Below are positions 48,402 through 62,216 of a DNA stretch of 64,000 bases, piece by piece. The stretch's first letter is position 1. Each line of letters starts with the position of its first letter. The translations under genes were made by a program, and so were the position numbers. The stretch lies in assembly GCA_963277665.1 (NCBI GenBank), contig OY728160.1:44624605-44688604 (forward strand), read 5' to 3'. The stretch comes from Viscum album (taxonomy: Eukaryota > Streptophyta > Magnoliopsida > Santalales > Viscaceae). The notes beneath the pieces were generated by a model, which had not been told where the DNA came from, did not search any database, and worked only from the letters and a program-made list of their open reading frames with translations.

Positions 48402-49886
48402 ATAGTTTTAGTTAACCAATAAAAACTATGATGATAAACCATTTATTTGATCAATAAGTAATTTTATTAGGATATTTCTCATGGAGGAGTCAATATATAG
48501 GAAAATAATCATGATTTTTTGTGAAAATGATAGAATAACTGTTTACTAATAAATTTCATCCATATAATGAAAATAAAAGTATATTTTTATCATTCATGGA
48601 GATAACATATAGTAAGTACACTGAAATAAGAGGATTGATATGGACTTGATTGTCACCTGGTACATGAAAATGGTCCTTGTTTCACACCTTTTCTGACACA
48701 CAGTGGAAATATTCATTTGAAATTCACAAACTATTTACACACTAAATTAATGGATTTAAATAATTATAAATATGATTATCCTTGTATAAACATAATGTGT
48801 TATAAATGAAAAAACATATAACAATGATTTATACATTCAATAAGTTTTTTTCATGATTATGTGTTTCTACACTTTCATTATTATTGGTTAAACTATTTTT
48901 TTTATGATAATAGCTGAATCTCAAAATAATCATATTAATAATCAGTGTGATGGTATGTGATATGAATGTCCTTTTGATAATTCAAATGTAATGGGAGATG
49001 GAATGAAAAATTTAATTTATGTACTCATGAAACATCATCAAGAGAACAATCATGATTAACATCCACCTAATAAAAGGAGTTAACATCATTATGTTGAGCC
49101 CTTCAAGAGGAAACTCCATCCTTCCCTTAGTAAATCCAATGATATTATTGATACTAAGAAATTAATTAATTAAATTAAATAGATATTTTCTATTATCCCA
49201 AATTTTTAGCTTGAAATTTAATTTCGGTTTCATATCATTTAAAAGAAAAATTGTATCAATGGAGGAATCTCATAAAAAATACAATGGATCATGATAAATA
49301 TGACTCCATGGATTGGAACATGTTCATGGACTTATTTTTCAAAAAGTAATTCCCATTAAATATTCTTAAAACATAAGAAAGAATTAATTGAGGGAAATTA
49401 GAAGGACATTGAATTTAATTATATATGCAAGGATTATATTAAAAACCATTTTATATATTCATTTGGAATAATAATCCATAAAAAAATTAAGGATTATCTA
49501 TTATTTTTTGACTTAAAAAAATAATACGATGTGTTTTTTTCATATAAAACTTATATAGGTTTGAATAAATTGTTCATTCTGATATTAATAATAAAATTTG
49601 GATCAGATTTACCCATTAATAACATGTTTTGGATAATAAAATAATGATGTAATTCATGTAATACTAAAAAAAACATGGATGGAAGAAGATAACCCTTCCC
49701 ACATGCTCGAATTGTGGATGTAGTCTTGGGACAAATTTTCTTAAGGGAACTTTTAAATGTATTCTGTGTTGAAGGGATGTTCATGATGAATCATAAAGAT
49801 GATGTGATGGGAAGAAGATATAAAGATATTTCTATATTGAGAAATATACACACATTGCTCAACCCATAATTCAGTGATTCAATTTC
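48402..49886 (+). pseudogene. G3 gag (broken)
   Basis: Near 49311-49375 the translation MDWNMFMDLFFKK, a stop, FPLNILKT matches the retrotransposon gag motif 'W..F...F..KYFP..VR'. Near 49695-49770, in the same frame as the protease, TCSNCGCSLGTNFLKGTFKC followed by ILC has the Cys pattern of the knuckle region 'C..CG..H.G.C..G...C..C'; codons for Cys fall at 49704, 49713, 49758 and 49767. Minus-strand open frames 49551-49784 and 49791-50051 are shadows of this and of the protease. Confidence 0.72.
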
Positions 49887-50160
49887 ATGGTGTTTGAAAC
49901 TAATGGTATTATGTACCCAAATTTGATGGTTGGTGACAATGATCAATGTGTGAAACCTCATAATCAATGTGAAAAGGGAAACTATCATTTGATAATAAAT
50001 TATTATGAGGGGAGTGATAGCAACATGGTGAGAGGTACACTTACCATTCACTCTATAACTATAAATATCTTATTTGACCACATATCTATATATTATTTCA
50101 TATCTAATGAATATTATAAAGGAATAATGATTCATCCCAAATTATTTGATATATAATTTT
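49887..50160 (+). pseudogene. G3 aspartic protease (open but mutated)
   Basis: An 89-codon open frame contains MVRGTLTIHSITINILFDHI followed by SIYYFISNEYYKGIMIHPK. This is the gypsy protease pattern '.V.GTL.I......LFDSG.THSFIS..F...L...P'. The catalytic Asp remains, but the following Ser/Thr-Gly is now His-Ile, so the enzyme would be inactive. It continues the gag frame, as expected for a single gag-pol polyprotein. Confidence 0.85.
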
Positions 50161-51450
50161 TAGTTTAACCATAAAATGTTATGATTATAACACCTCAAGT
50201 ATATGATTCATCTTAGGTTGGAGTTTTTGATAATGTTCTTACTTTAATAATTTCAATTCTTCTTCTGGATGAATTTGATGTTATCTTTTGAACAGATTGA
50301 ATTTCTATAGATAATTCCCTCAACAATTTCAATGTAAAGGATGTTACATATGATATTAAAAAATACCATATTATCATCTATTGGTGTGAGGTTAAATATA
50401 ATATTCCCATAAAATCACAAACATTATATAGATGTTGATTCCTATTAATGAGTAGATTTTATCTCAGATGGTTAGGGAGAAACTCAACATTGATGATAGT
50501 CATATTGTGTGAGAAGTATTTTATCTTTCTTGTAGAGTTTCCAAGACTTCCACCAAATTTCGATATTGTGTTTAAAATAGAATTCATACCTTATTCCTCA
50601 CCAATTTCAAATACATCATCTAAATTGAGCTTGATTGAGTAGTAGTAATTGATAATGCAACCCCGTGAGAACTTTTACAATGTATCCATTCATTAATGTG
50701 TGTAACATTTGGGTGAACATTATATTATAATTAAATTTAATTATGGATTTATGTGAAAATTAATTGATTATAAGGCCATTTTAATGGTCAAAATGATGAT
50801 AAATAATCATTTATCCTTATGGATGTCCTATTTGATCAACAATATAGAGGCCAATACATTTCCTGGATTTTCCTTTATTCTAGATTTCATCAATTGTTAT
50901 TAAATAAGGTGGATATACCCAATAAATTATTCATTACATGGTATGTAGACTATTTATATATTTTTATTCAATTAATACTTACCAATCCCCCCATTATCTA
51001 CATGTATTTAATGAATATAGTACATAGTTATTAAATTGAAAATTTTGTCATAGTCATTATTGAAGATATTGGAATCTCATCAATCTAATAAAATGAGAAT
51101 AAATATATCAAGATAACTATACTAAACAACCTAAATAAGGGGGAAATATAATAAAATCGATTTTTTTTGAATTATTGATACAAATGGTTTAATTTTGTGG
51201 TTATTTAATCTTGGGAGATTATATATTATAGATCCATATATAGCATATGTTGTTATGTGTTTACTCAAACCCACCATGGGGATTATGATCCTTTGTTTTC
51301 ATGGTCTATAAAGATATTATAAATTATTTCTGAATAATTTATCATGAGAATATAATCAATAAATTGAGTTAACTTAGAAAGAATCCATGTTCTTATAGAC
51401 TCATGAGTGTAATTAAGTGTTCTAAGAACTGAAGATAATATTAGATATGA
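50161..51450 (+). pseudogene. G3 reverse transcriptase (broken), including protease-RT linker
   Basis: The linker has LLDEFDVIF for 'DFDVILGMDWL', then the open frame 50448-50642 with FLVEFPRLPPNFDIVFKIEF and IPYSSPISN, the '..EFPGLPP.REVEF.IDL.PGT.PIS' entry to RT. The open frame 50819-51034 reads DVLFDQQYRGQYISWIFLYS, then RFHQLL and DIPNKLFITWYVDYLYIF. This matches the palm 'DLFDQLQGA..FSKIDLRSGYHQ' and 'DIPKTAFRTRYGHYEF'. FVIVIIEDIGISS near 51040-51080 is the catalytic loop, with one Asp changed to Glu. Just after this, at 51096, the tandemly repeated segment begins. Confidence 0.9.
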
Positions 51451-51900
51451 CACATATGTTTATATAACGCTATAGTGGAGAACAAATTGAAATATTTTGT
51501 GATTCATCTTATAAGATATTGGTATGTCTTCTTATAAATAATTACATGGTTATATATTATGGCTTGAAAATATCGATGGATCATTAGAAAAACTACCCAA
51601 CTCGTGATTTGGAGTTATTTGTAAAAATATTTGAATTCAATATGGGGATTATTTCATTTATGTATAAAATTTTGATATATATAATGATAAAAAAATTAAA
51701 TGATATATTCACACAGAAAGAGTAGGGTATGATTCAGAGAATTTTGTTATATATATTTAATTATTATGATTTCTTAGTACATTATCCCACTAAGAAAGTG
51801 ATCAAGGCGGCAGATGATTTGAGTTTAAAGGATTATTCTAAGATTATCCATGATATGGACCACTAAAGATGCAGTATTTTAGTATCTTTGAATGGTGGAA
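51451..51900 (+). pseudogene. G3 RNase H, first copy
   Basis: IEIFCDSSYKILVCLL opens the domain ('.VYCDAS..GLGCVL'). It is followed by KNYPTRDLELFVKIFEFNMG, close to 'KNYPTHDLEL.A.VFAL..W', then KKLNDIFTQKE for 'KSLKYIFTQKEL'. HYPTKKVIKAADDLS corresponds to 'HPGKANVVADALS'. Two further copies of this domain lie in the tandem units. Confidence 0.88.
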
Positions 51901-53399
51901 ACAGATATCCTGATTTAAGGAGATAAATATTATATATCTCAATTTATTTTTCATTTATATATCCATGTGATGATTAATTATGTTCCAAATGGTGATGTAA
52001 TGCTAAAAAAAATTAAAACCAATCACTGAGATTATCCCCAATAATTAAATAATTCTATAGTTAAGGAACTAGGAATATGACCCATAAATAGAAGATTTGA
52101 TGATTGGGTTTTTAAAGGAAACTCATAGTTCTTCATTCTATAATATTACATGAATAATATAAAAGTATAAATATTGAAAATATATATAATGTTAGGATTT
52201 CATAATGTGATATATAACTGATTTTCAGTTTATGTTCATCATTTTTTGAATGATAATTATTAGAAAACAAATTTAAGGTTATTTTTCATCTATTACCCAT
52301 AACATAATTTAAATATGAAAATAGCTCCTTTAAATAAATAATTAGACTAACCAAAATGACTAAAGGACATTATTCTAAATTTATTTTAGTATATCTCCAT
52401 AAAATGCATGTTCAATTCATTATTATCAAAAAATATTTCCCTCTTGATCAACATTCCAGAATATAAATAAACGGGGTAAGGTTTCATATAGAACCACATC
52501 TCATTATATCTAATATGGATTTGATATTTAACTCATTGACATTGTGAAGTCTTTAATATACTATCGATATGGTGTTTAGTTTCATCACATCATATCATCC
52601 TCATATATATGTTCAATAAAACATAACGATTCAAACCCTAAGGTTATGATGATATCATATTCTATGGATTTGAAGGGTTTTTTATCAACACAATCCACTT
52701 TTTGATGTTCTAATGAAATAATAGATTTCACTAAGAATCATCTTTCTCTATATAAAGACCTCTATAAAAAGAGTTGTAGAAATCCAACATGATTTATAGA
52801 AGGTGAAGAATATATGTTATTGGGATATTATATAGATATAAAATTTATAGTGAAGGTTATATCCATTCAAGATAATGATAATGTAGCTTGTAGTGGGAAG
52901 AAATGTTGTGCTGGCAATCAATGACATAATCTAGAATTTATAGTCGGTGAATAGTAGATTGAATCAATTTAACCATGGAAATAGGTAAGAAAAAAATTAA
53001 AAGAAGGTAAAACTAACCCCTTGGTATATCATTACCTTTACAATTTAGGATCATATTAGGACTATATCATACCAGTTGTCACTACAATCAGTCCTATCTC
53101 AAGACCATAATATTTTCTACGTGTATCTTTTGAAGAAGTACATACATTATCCAACACATGTACTAAACTAAGAGTTCATACTATTGGATTAGTATATTCA
53201 TTATGTTGAAAATTCAGTGGAGATTTCAGATCAGGGAGAGAATTTTCTATAACACAATACAACTACACTGGTCCATGTTTCGTAGTGGAATAACCAATTT
53301 GAATAAGCTATATTGGAAGCTATGGAAATGATGATTCAATACTATACTCATTTTATTTTATAGGAGATAATAATTTCTTGCATGGAACTCATAGTATGG
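51901..53399 (+). pseudogene. G3 integrase and chromodomain, first copy
   Basis: EDLMIGFLKETHSSSF (about 52095-52143) is the start of the HHCC domain. IIDFTKNHLSLYKDLYKKSC near 52720-52780 matches 'F.YNNSYH.SI...PYEALYGRRC'. CAGNQ, a stop, HNLEFIVGE and KEGKTNPLVYHYLYNLGS mark the C-terminal domain ('A....R.LEF.VGD' and 'KGKL.PRY.GP..I'). VSFEEVHTLSNTCTKLRVHT begins the chromodomain. The pol reading ends just before the LTR start at 53400. Stops and frameshifts are common. Confidence 0.82.
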
Positions 53400-55588
53400 T
53401 GTTAAAATATAAAACCCTTGGTTGTTATGAAACATTTTTTTAATAAATTCTTTTATAAATTTCTCTTATATCAAACACCAATTTTATCTTTCATTAAACA
53501 AAATATAGATTTTTAATAAAAATAGTTATATAACTATTATTTTTAAGTAAATTAAACCATTATTAACTATCCGTTAGATAGTGTGATATTATTATTAATG
53601 AATAAAATTAATTTTTAGAAAATTAATTATCTGATTTTAAAATATAATTTTCTAATATTTTTTAAATTTATTTCATGGAAAAAATAAATAAATTTTTGAA
53701 TCATTTATAATCTTATTTCTATAAAATAAATATAAAATTTTAAAAAATATTGTCAAAATTATTATTGGATTAATGTTTTTGGTAATTTTTTTAAAATATT
53801 AATATATCAATAATGATTGAAAAATGTTCTTTTTAATTAGAAATGTACTTCCAATTTAAATTTTTCATTATGTTCCGTTTTAATAAAAAAAGGATTTAAA
53901 AGTAAAATTTATATTATTATATATAAATTAATCCAATTTATTTCATTTAAAAAAACTTCATATTGGGTTTACATATAAAAATATTTTATTATTTCGATTG
54001 TTTTCTCTTTGTAAACCTGCTTCTTCATCACCTCTACATGTTTAATTTTAAATTAAAAATGTATTTTTATTTGAATGGAATTTGAAAACATAGATAGCAT
54101 ATTTTAAATTATAAATAATTATTTTTTATAATAATTTAAATAATTTTTTTAACAATAATGAATTAAAAAAAACGTTAAATTTATTACCATGGAAAAGGAA
54201 AACTTTTCTATATTGAGTTGTTAAACAAAATATATAATAGTTGACAATGAATAACACATCTAAAAAACCATTTTATTTCCATATTAACACCATATATATT
54301 TTATTTTGGTTATTTTTCAATTTCTTATCTCTATGTAATGTGAGAAACATGGTTATATTTTTTTATATTGAGAAATTACATATGTGACACTCACTTATAA
54401 AAGGCCACCCCTCTCCACTCCACTTCATATATTAAAAACACATTTTGTTGGACTATACCTACCCAAATAACCTTAGTAATTATCTAATACTATTATAGAA
54501 TCCTTATTTTTTAATAAATGCAACATAGTAAGTGTTTTTGTATAGACCAAAAGAAGTTGTCAGAGGAATTGGTAATAACCCTAAATGAGTTTTTTTAATT
54601 TTTTATTCCTCCACATACAAATTTTTTTATTAGAAATGATAAAATAACACCCTCATTATCATAATAAAACAAATATATTTTCAATTTATTGGGACATCAT
54701 AATGTTTTCCCCCATATCATCAATTATTTTATCGAATTATCCATCGTGTGTACAGTAGATTAATGCCTCCTCAACTGATGTTTTTAATTTTTCTATTAAA
54801 ACCACTCATGATTGGATATAAAGATTTGTTAAATTTATATATATTATATTTATGATATTATTATGCATCTATAATAATGATATCACATTTTCCTTCTATA
54901 TTTCTTTTCTGTGGGAATATTATAATGTCGTTAATGTGTACAACGGACTACCACCTCACAAAGAGATGTGATTCATTCACACATTACATGAAATATAATA
55001 AGGATTAGATTAATGAACTATGTAGTTTATTTTGCATCTCCAAATATTATAGATTCCTATAAAAACAAATATACTTAATATATATGATATTTAAATCATG
55101 TAAAATCATTTCAATATTATTTAACTATTATCAATTTTTGTTTAAAAAAGTATTGTATCAATAATTACATGAAAAAGAACGTATCTATTTCCCAAAAAAT
55201 TACTTTAAAATTGAATTGTTCATAAATGGTTAATAAAACATCATTATAAAATTATATCTTGAATAATAAATATAATTATGGTTATTTAATCAATGTATAA
55301 TAAAATTATATATTTTTTAAATGATCTTAGAACATCTAAAATAGAATGAAATACTTAGGGTAGGGGATTTTTGTCAAAATTATCCTTCTTCGAGAAATAT
55401 GTTATATTATACACCTCTATTATTAAATTAAGTGTACATAAAACCCACTAGAAATTTAATATAATGAATAGAAATATATTAATTATATATAATTCTTGTA
55501 TTTATTTTAGTGATTAATGGTACATAAGATTCGATGTTACCAATGTAGAAAGGGTTTCATGATACAATTTCTTAATAGAGATAAAAAG
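53400..55588 (+). mobile_element. G3 LTR, truncated copy in unit 1
   Basis: It starts TGTTAAAATATAAAACC. It contains a clear TATA box (54396-54403) and the leader block 'gtacaacggactaccacctc' near 54936. It stops at the unit junction without the outer 1.5 kb present in the 5' LTR. Confidence 0.78.
54396..54403 (+). promoter_or_regulatory. TATA box, G3 LTR unit 1
   Basis: TATAAAAG is preceded by GACACTCACT and followed by a C-rich GCCACCCCTCTCCAC. The same context recurs at 58969-58976 and 63019-63026. This is the likely Pol II promoter of the LTR. Confidence 0.7.
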
Positions 55589-57897
55589 AGAATAAATATA
55601 ACATGATAATTGTACTAAACACCCTAAAAAAGGTAAAACTATATGAAACAATTTAAAATTATGGAATTCTTGATAAAAATGGTTTTAATTTTTTTGTCAT
55701 TTCTTCTTAGGATATTGTATATTGTAGATACATATATAGTAGAGGTTGTTAGGTGTTGGCTGAAACCCACTATAGTGATAATGATCATTTGTTTTCTTGG
55801 TTTATCTAGATATTATCAATGGTTTTGGAAGAATTTATCAGGAGAATATAATCAACAAAAATAGTTAATTTATAATGAATCCATGTTCTAATAGACTCAT
55901 GAGTGTAATGAAATGTTCAATGAACTAAATATTATATTAGATAGAACACATATTCTTATATTATGATATAGTGGAGAACAGTTTGAAATATTTCATGATT
56001 CATCTTATAAGTTATTGGTATTTGTTCTTAAGAAAAATCACTTGGTTATAGCTTACGCGTCGCGAATATTTAAGGCTCATAATAAAAACTACCCAACTCA
56101 TGATTTGGAGTTATTTGTAACAATTTTTGAATTCAATATGGGGAGTAATTATCATTATGGATAATATTTTGATATATATAATAAAAAAATTATATATTCA
56201 CACAAAAGGAGTAGAATATGATTCATTGAATATGGTTATAGATAATTAATGATTATGATTTCTTATTACATTATCACTCTAAGAAAATGATCAATGCAGC
56301 CAAAGACTTTAGTTAAAAGGATCATGCTAAGATTAACCATGATATGGATTACAAAAGATCCAGTATTTCATGATTTTTTGAATGATGGATATAGATATAC
56401 TTATTTAAGGGGATATATATATTATATATATGAATTTAGTGTTTAGTTATCTATCCATGTGATGATTAACGATGTTACAAATAGTTATTTAATTCAAAAA
56501 AATAGCAAAAAAGCCACTAAGGTTATCCCCAATCATGATATAATTATATTGTTTCTGAACCAGTTATATGACCCACAAATAGAAGATTTTAGGATTTATT
56601 TACTTGATGAAACTCATAGTTATTCACACTCTATACATCCGTGAAGTATAGATAAGTATAAATATTATATATATAATTTATATCTATATTTAATAAAGTG
56701 ATATATAACTAATTTTTTATTTATTTTCATAATTAGTCTGAAAGATATTTCTTAGAAAAACAATTTTAAGATAATTTTTCATCTGTTACCCATAATCAAA
56801 TTTAAATATGTAAAATGTTCCTTGTATTAAAGCATTGTACTACCAAAAACCTCTAAATGGAATAATGCTATATCTATTTTAGTAGATATCCATAAAATAT
56901 AAGTACACTTCATTATTATCAAATAAGACTTCCCTCTTGATCATCATTCAATAATATAAATAAAGATAGTGGTAAGGTTTCCTATAGAACTACATTTCAT
57001 CGTATCTAATCAAGATCTGATATTTAACCCAATGCCATGGTGAAGTCTGCAATATACTATCGATATGGTGTTATGTTTCATCACATCATATCATCCCCAT
57101 ACATATGTTCAATAAAGAATAGCAATTTGAACCCTAATGTTATGATGATATCAAGTTCTATCGATTTACAAGGATTTTGTCATAAAAACCATCATCTTTT
57201 TGACTTCCATATGAAATAATAGATTTCAAAAATGAATCATATTTATCATTATAATGACCTCTATATAATGAGTTGTAGAAATCCAACATGATTTATTGAT
57301 TTTGGGGAATGATCATTATTGGGATATGATATAAATGTAAAATTTATAAAGATGGTTTTATCCATTCAAAATATCTATAATGTATCTTATTGTGGGATGC
57401 AAAGATATGCTGATAATAACCAACATAATCTAGAATTTAATGTCAGTAAAAAGTATATTATATCAATTTAACCGTGGAAAAAATTAATAAAAATTTACAA
57501 GAAGGTAAAAATAACCCATTGGTATGTCTTTCCCTTTTATATTATTAATCATATTAAGATTGTATAATATCAGTCGTCACTTCGACCAAACCTCTCTCAA
57601 GACCATAATATGTCCTAAATATCTCTTTGAAGAAAGTATATACATGATCCATCACATGTACTAAACATAGATTTCATACTATTAGAGTAGGTACTTACTT
57701 ATGATGAATATCTAGTGGATATTAAGGATCCTAAACAGAATTTTCCTTGAAACAATACAACTACAGTAGTCCAAGTATCATGGTGAAAAAAAAAATTTGA
57801 TAAGCTATGTAGAAACCAATGGAAATGATTATTCAAGATTACACTCATTTTATGTTATAAGAGTGAATAATTTCATGCATGAAACTCATATTAATGT

Positions 57898-60290
57898 TGT
57901 CAAAATATAAAACCATAGATTATTATGATTCATTTTTTTAATAAAATAATTTTTTTTGATAACACCCATTAAATGAACCACCGATTTTATCATTTATTAT
58001 ACACAATATAGATTTTGAATAAATAAATATATATAACTAACATTATTATTTAAATTAAATCATTAGTAATTATCTATTAAACATTAAAGTATTATTAGTT
58101 ATAAATTTTTTTAAAATATTATGATTAATGATTTTATATATTTGAAACATATTGATACAAAAATACCTTATTTTTTAGTGAATTAATTATATAATTTATA
58201 ATACAATTTTATAAAATATTAAATTCAATTTATTTATTGAAAAAACAAAAAAAATAACGTTTTGAAACATTTATAAAATAATACTGATAATATAAATATA
58301 TTTTTTTAAACTATATTGTAAAAATTATAATCTATTTTATGTTTTTGGTAGTTTTTATTGAAAATATTAGTATCTCAGTAAAGAGTGAAAAATGTTTTTT
58401 TAAATTGAAAATATCCTTTAAATTTAAATTTTTCATTAAGTTCAATTTAAATGTAAAATAAATTTATAAGTTAAATTAATTTTTTAATATATAATTTAAT
58501 CCAATTTTTTTTCATTTTATAAAATTTCATATTGGATTTTCATATAAATTTTTTTTATTCTTTAAAATGTTTTCCTTTGGAAAACTGCATTTTCATCACT
58601 TATGCATGTTTAATTTGAAATTAAAATATTCTTTATTATTTAAATAGAATTTTACAACCTAGATTACATATTTTTAATTATAATGATTATTTTTTATAAT
58701 AAAGTCAACAAACATTTTTACAATAGTGTTTTTTTAAATTGTGGAAATTATTTACTATGATAAATGAGAAATTTTGTTTATCGAGTTGTTAAACTAAAAA
58801 TATAATTGTTGAAAATGAATAAAAAATCTCAAAAACCATTTTCTATCCATATTTACACAATATATATATTAGTTTTTATATTTTACCATTTTATATCCCT
58901 ATGTAATGTGAAAAACATGGATATAGTTTTTTATTTTAAGAAATTACATGTGTGCCACTCACCTCACTTATAAAAGGACACCCCATCTCTGCTCAACTTC
59001 ACAAATTCAATATACTTTATGTTGGACTATACCAATCCAAATAACATTATTTATTATCTAATACTAATATAAATTTTTTATTTTTCAATAATTTAAACAT
59101 AATAAGACTTTTGGGGAAGACCAAAAGAAGTTGTCTAATAAAGAGGTAATAATTTTTACTAAAAGTTTTTAATTATATATACTTCCTAGTAATAATATTT
59201 TATTATAAAATGATTAAATAACACCCTCTGTATCTTAAAATACATTTATTATTTCATTTTAATGTGAAAAAATAAATCATTATCCTCTTTCGTTGATTAT
59301 TTTATGGAATAAACCTTTATTTGCACAGTGGAATGATGCCTCCTAAACTGATGTTTTTTATTTTTCTATTAGAACTAATCATGATTGGATATTATGATTT
59401 TTTAAAATTATATATATTATATTTATGAAATTATTATGAATTTATAATAATGATATCACATATTCCTTCTATATTTCCTTTCTTTGGGAATATGATAATG
59501 TCGTTCATGTGTATAGTGGACTACCACCTCACAAAGCGTTTTGATTCATTCACACAACAAATGAAAGATAATAAGTATTGGATTAATGACCTTATGTGAT
59601 AAATATAAAATTATTATTATTATTTTAATTGTAATATATTATGTTCATTTCAGTCCTTTAATATATTGGGAAAATGGAAAACATGTTTCAGCATAAATAC
59701 GTCTTATCATCTCCCTGAACATTATAGATCATTTTGTATCTCTTAATAATATGGATTACTCTAAAAACATATATACTGAATACATATGTTATATATATCA
59801 TGATATTTCATCTGAATATTATGTAACTATGATCATTTTTTGTTGAAAAAGTATTGTATCCAAACATACACGAAAAACAAAGTATTTATTTCCCAAAAAA
59901 TGACATTAACATGGAATGGTTTATAAATGGTTAATAAAATATCATTATATAATTATATATAGAATGATAAATATGATTTTCTTATTTAATCGATGTATAA
60001 TAAACATATATTTATTTTAAATTAGTTTATAAAACTTATGAAGGAATGCAATACTTATGGTTGTGGATTTTTATTCAAAAATTTCTATATTTAAGACATA
60101 TGTTTTATTATACTCTAATATTGTTTTAATTAGGTGTATATAATACCCACTAGACATTTATTATCATTAATATAATTATATTTATTATATTTAATTATTC
60201 TATTTATTTTATTCTAGAATGTTACATATGATTCAATTTTACCAATATAGATAGGGTTTTATGATACTATCACATGAATGATATAAAAAG
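57898..60290 (+). mobile_element. G3 LTR, truncated copy in unit 2
   Basis: It begins TGTCAAAATATAAAACC and carries the TATA box at 58969-58976 and the leader block at about 59505-59530. Together with unit 1 it is the reference for locating the two pieces of the 5' LTR. Confidence 0.78.
58969..58976 (+). promoter_or_regulatory. TATA box, G3 LTR unit 2
   Basis: TATAAAAG in the context CACCTCACT before and GACACCCCATC after, like unit 1. Confidence 0.68.
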
Positions 60291-61984
60291 AGAATAAATA
60301 TAACCAGATAGTTGTATTAAACATCCAAAAGAAGGGGGAACTATTAGAAAAATTGAAAAAAATTTAAATTCCTAATACACATGGTTTATTTTTTTGACAT
60401 TTAATCTTAAGAGATTATATATTGTAGATCCATATATAAAAAAGGTTGTTAAGTGTTGGCTCAAACCCACCATGGTGACAATGATCATTTATTTGCATGG
60501 TTTATGTAGATATAATCAATGGATTGTGGAGAATATATCAATAGAATATAATCAAGAAACTGAGGTAACTTAGACGAAATTATTATTTTTATAGACTCAT
60601 GAGTGTGTGGAAATGTTCAATGAACTGAATATAATACTACATAGGATACATATTCTTATAGTAAACTATATTGGAGAATAGTGTGAAATATTTTTTGATT
60701 CATCTTATAAGACATTGTAATGTCTTATTAGGAAAATTGACTTCATTATAGCTTATGAGTCTTAAATCATGAATGATCTTGAGAAAAACTATCCAACTAA
60801 TGATTTTGTGTTTTTTGTATCAATTTTTGAATTAAATATGGGGACTAACTGTCATTATAGATAACATTTTGATATATTTAAGAACAAGAAATTTAAATTA
60901 TATATTCAAATAGAAGGAGTAGAATATGATTCAGAGAAGATAGTCAAATATAAATAATTATTATGATTTCTCATTACATTATCACACTAATAAAATGATC
61001 ATGGTGGAAAATAATTTGTGATGAAAGGATCATGCTATGATTAACCATGATAGGGATCATAAAAGATTCAGTATTTAATGATTTTAGAATGATGGATATA
61101 GATATCCAAATTTAATGGGATAAATATAATATATCTCAATTTAGTGATCAGTTACTTATCCATGTGATGACTAAAGATGTTTTAAACGGTGATATAATGA
61201 AACAAATGACAAAATGTCCATAAAGTTAAACCCCAATCATGATATAAATATATTTTTCAGGAACCAAGAATATAACAAATAAGTAGAAGATTTGAGTGTT
61301 GAGTTTTTAGAGAAAACTCATAGTTTTTCATTCTCTATACATCCCTAAAGTGTAGAGATGTATATATATTGGAAATAGAATTTCTATTTGGATTTCATAA
61401 ACTGATTTCTCACTGAGTTTGTGTTTATGTGAATCATTTTTCTGAAAGATAATTCATGAAAAAAAAATTAAGTTTATTTTTCATCTATTACCCATAACCG
61501 AATTTAAATATGAAAACAGTTCCACTTATTAAATCATTGGAATACCCAAAACATCTAAATGGAATAATGATAAATGGATTTTATTAAATCTCTATAAAAT
61601 GTAATTACACTTCATTATTAGAAAATAAGACATCCCTCTTAATCATTATTCCAGAATTTAAATAAATTAATGGTTAAGGTTTCATAAAGAACCAAATTTC
61701 ATCATATTTAATCGAGATATTATATTTAACTCAATGTCATGGTGATTTCTTCAATATAAAATCAATATGGTGTCATGTTTCATCACATCATATCATCCTT
61801 AAACATATTTTCAATAAAGCATAATAATTATAACCCTAATGTTATGATGATATCATGATCTACGGATTTCAAAAGTTTTTGTAAACAATACTATTCTTTT
61901 TTTGGATTTTTTTATGAAATAATAGATTTCACTCATGAATAATATTTCTCTTTATAAAGACTTCTATATAATGATTTTTAGAAT

Positions 61985-62216
61985 TAAAATTTTTAGGATC
62001 TGTTATATAATTTTTTTTATTAAAAATCAATATTGCATGTAATGCAAGATAAAATTAGTGTTTCATATAAGGAAAGTTATCAAAAATAATAATTTACTAA
62101 AAAATGATTCATAAAACCAAGGGTTTTATATTTTAGAACCATTATTTTATGTTTCATACACGAAATTATTCAGTCCTATAAAATAAAATGAGTATACTAT
62201 TGATACATGATTCACT
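61985..62216 (-). other. Inverted patch in tandem unit 3
   Basis: Read on the minus strand, this patch matches unit 1 from about 53345 to 53540. It includes TACTCATTTTATTTTATAGG and the LTR start in the form GTTCTAAAATATAAAACCC. On both sides the sequence is in normal direct orientation, matching unit 2 up to about 57285 and again from about 58145. About half a kilobase present in unit 2 is missing, which accounts for the shorter unit. Confidence 0.8.

Larger units (their letters stand above)
51096..55588 (+). repeat. Tandem unit 1: RT tail, RNase H, integrase, truncated LTR
   Basis: This is the first copy of a direct repeat whose copies begin AGAATAAATATA at 51096, 55589 and 60291. It covers the connection part of RT, RNase H, integrase and chromodomain, then LTR sequence from 53400. 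At 55588 the LTR sequence, about 2.2 kb in, jumps directly to mid-RT sequence instead of continuing as in the 5' LTR after 46850. Compared with unit 2 it lacks roughly 170 bp of LTR near 55020. Confidence 0.85.
55589..60290 (+). repeat. Tandem unit 2
   Basis: This is the second copy, 4,702 bp. The RNase H block 'ctacccaactcatgatttggagt' at 56089 matches unit 1 at 51587. The open frame 56459-56644 ends with LLDETHSYSHSIHP, the HHCC entry 'EAH.S.YSIHPG'. The open frame 57037-57219 contains YRYGVMFHHIISSPYICSIK, the integrase 'F.S.YHPQTDGQSER' region, and DLQGF. The LTR part runs 57898-60290. Unlike unit 1 it keeps the segment near 59600-59760. Confidence 0.87.

Noticed and set aside
49551..50051. 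Two minus-strand open frames (49551-49784 and 49791-50051)
   Set aside because: They are antisense shadows of G3 gag and protease, whose plus-strand motifs are clear.
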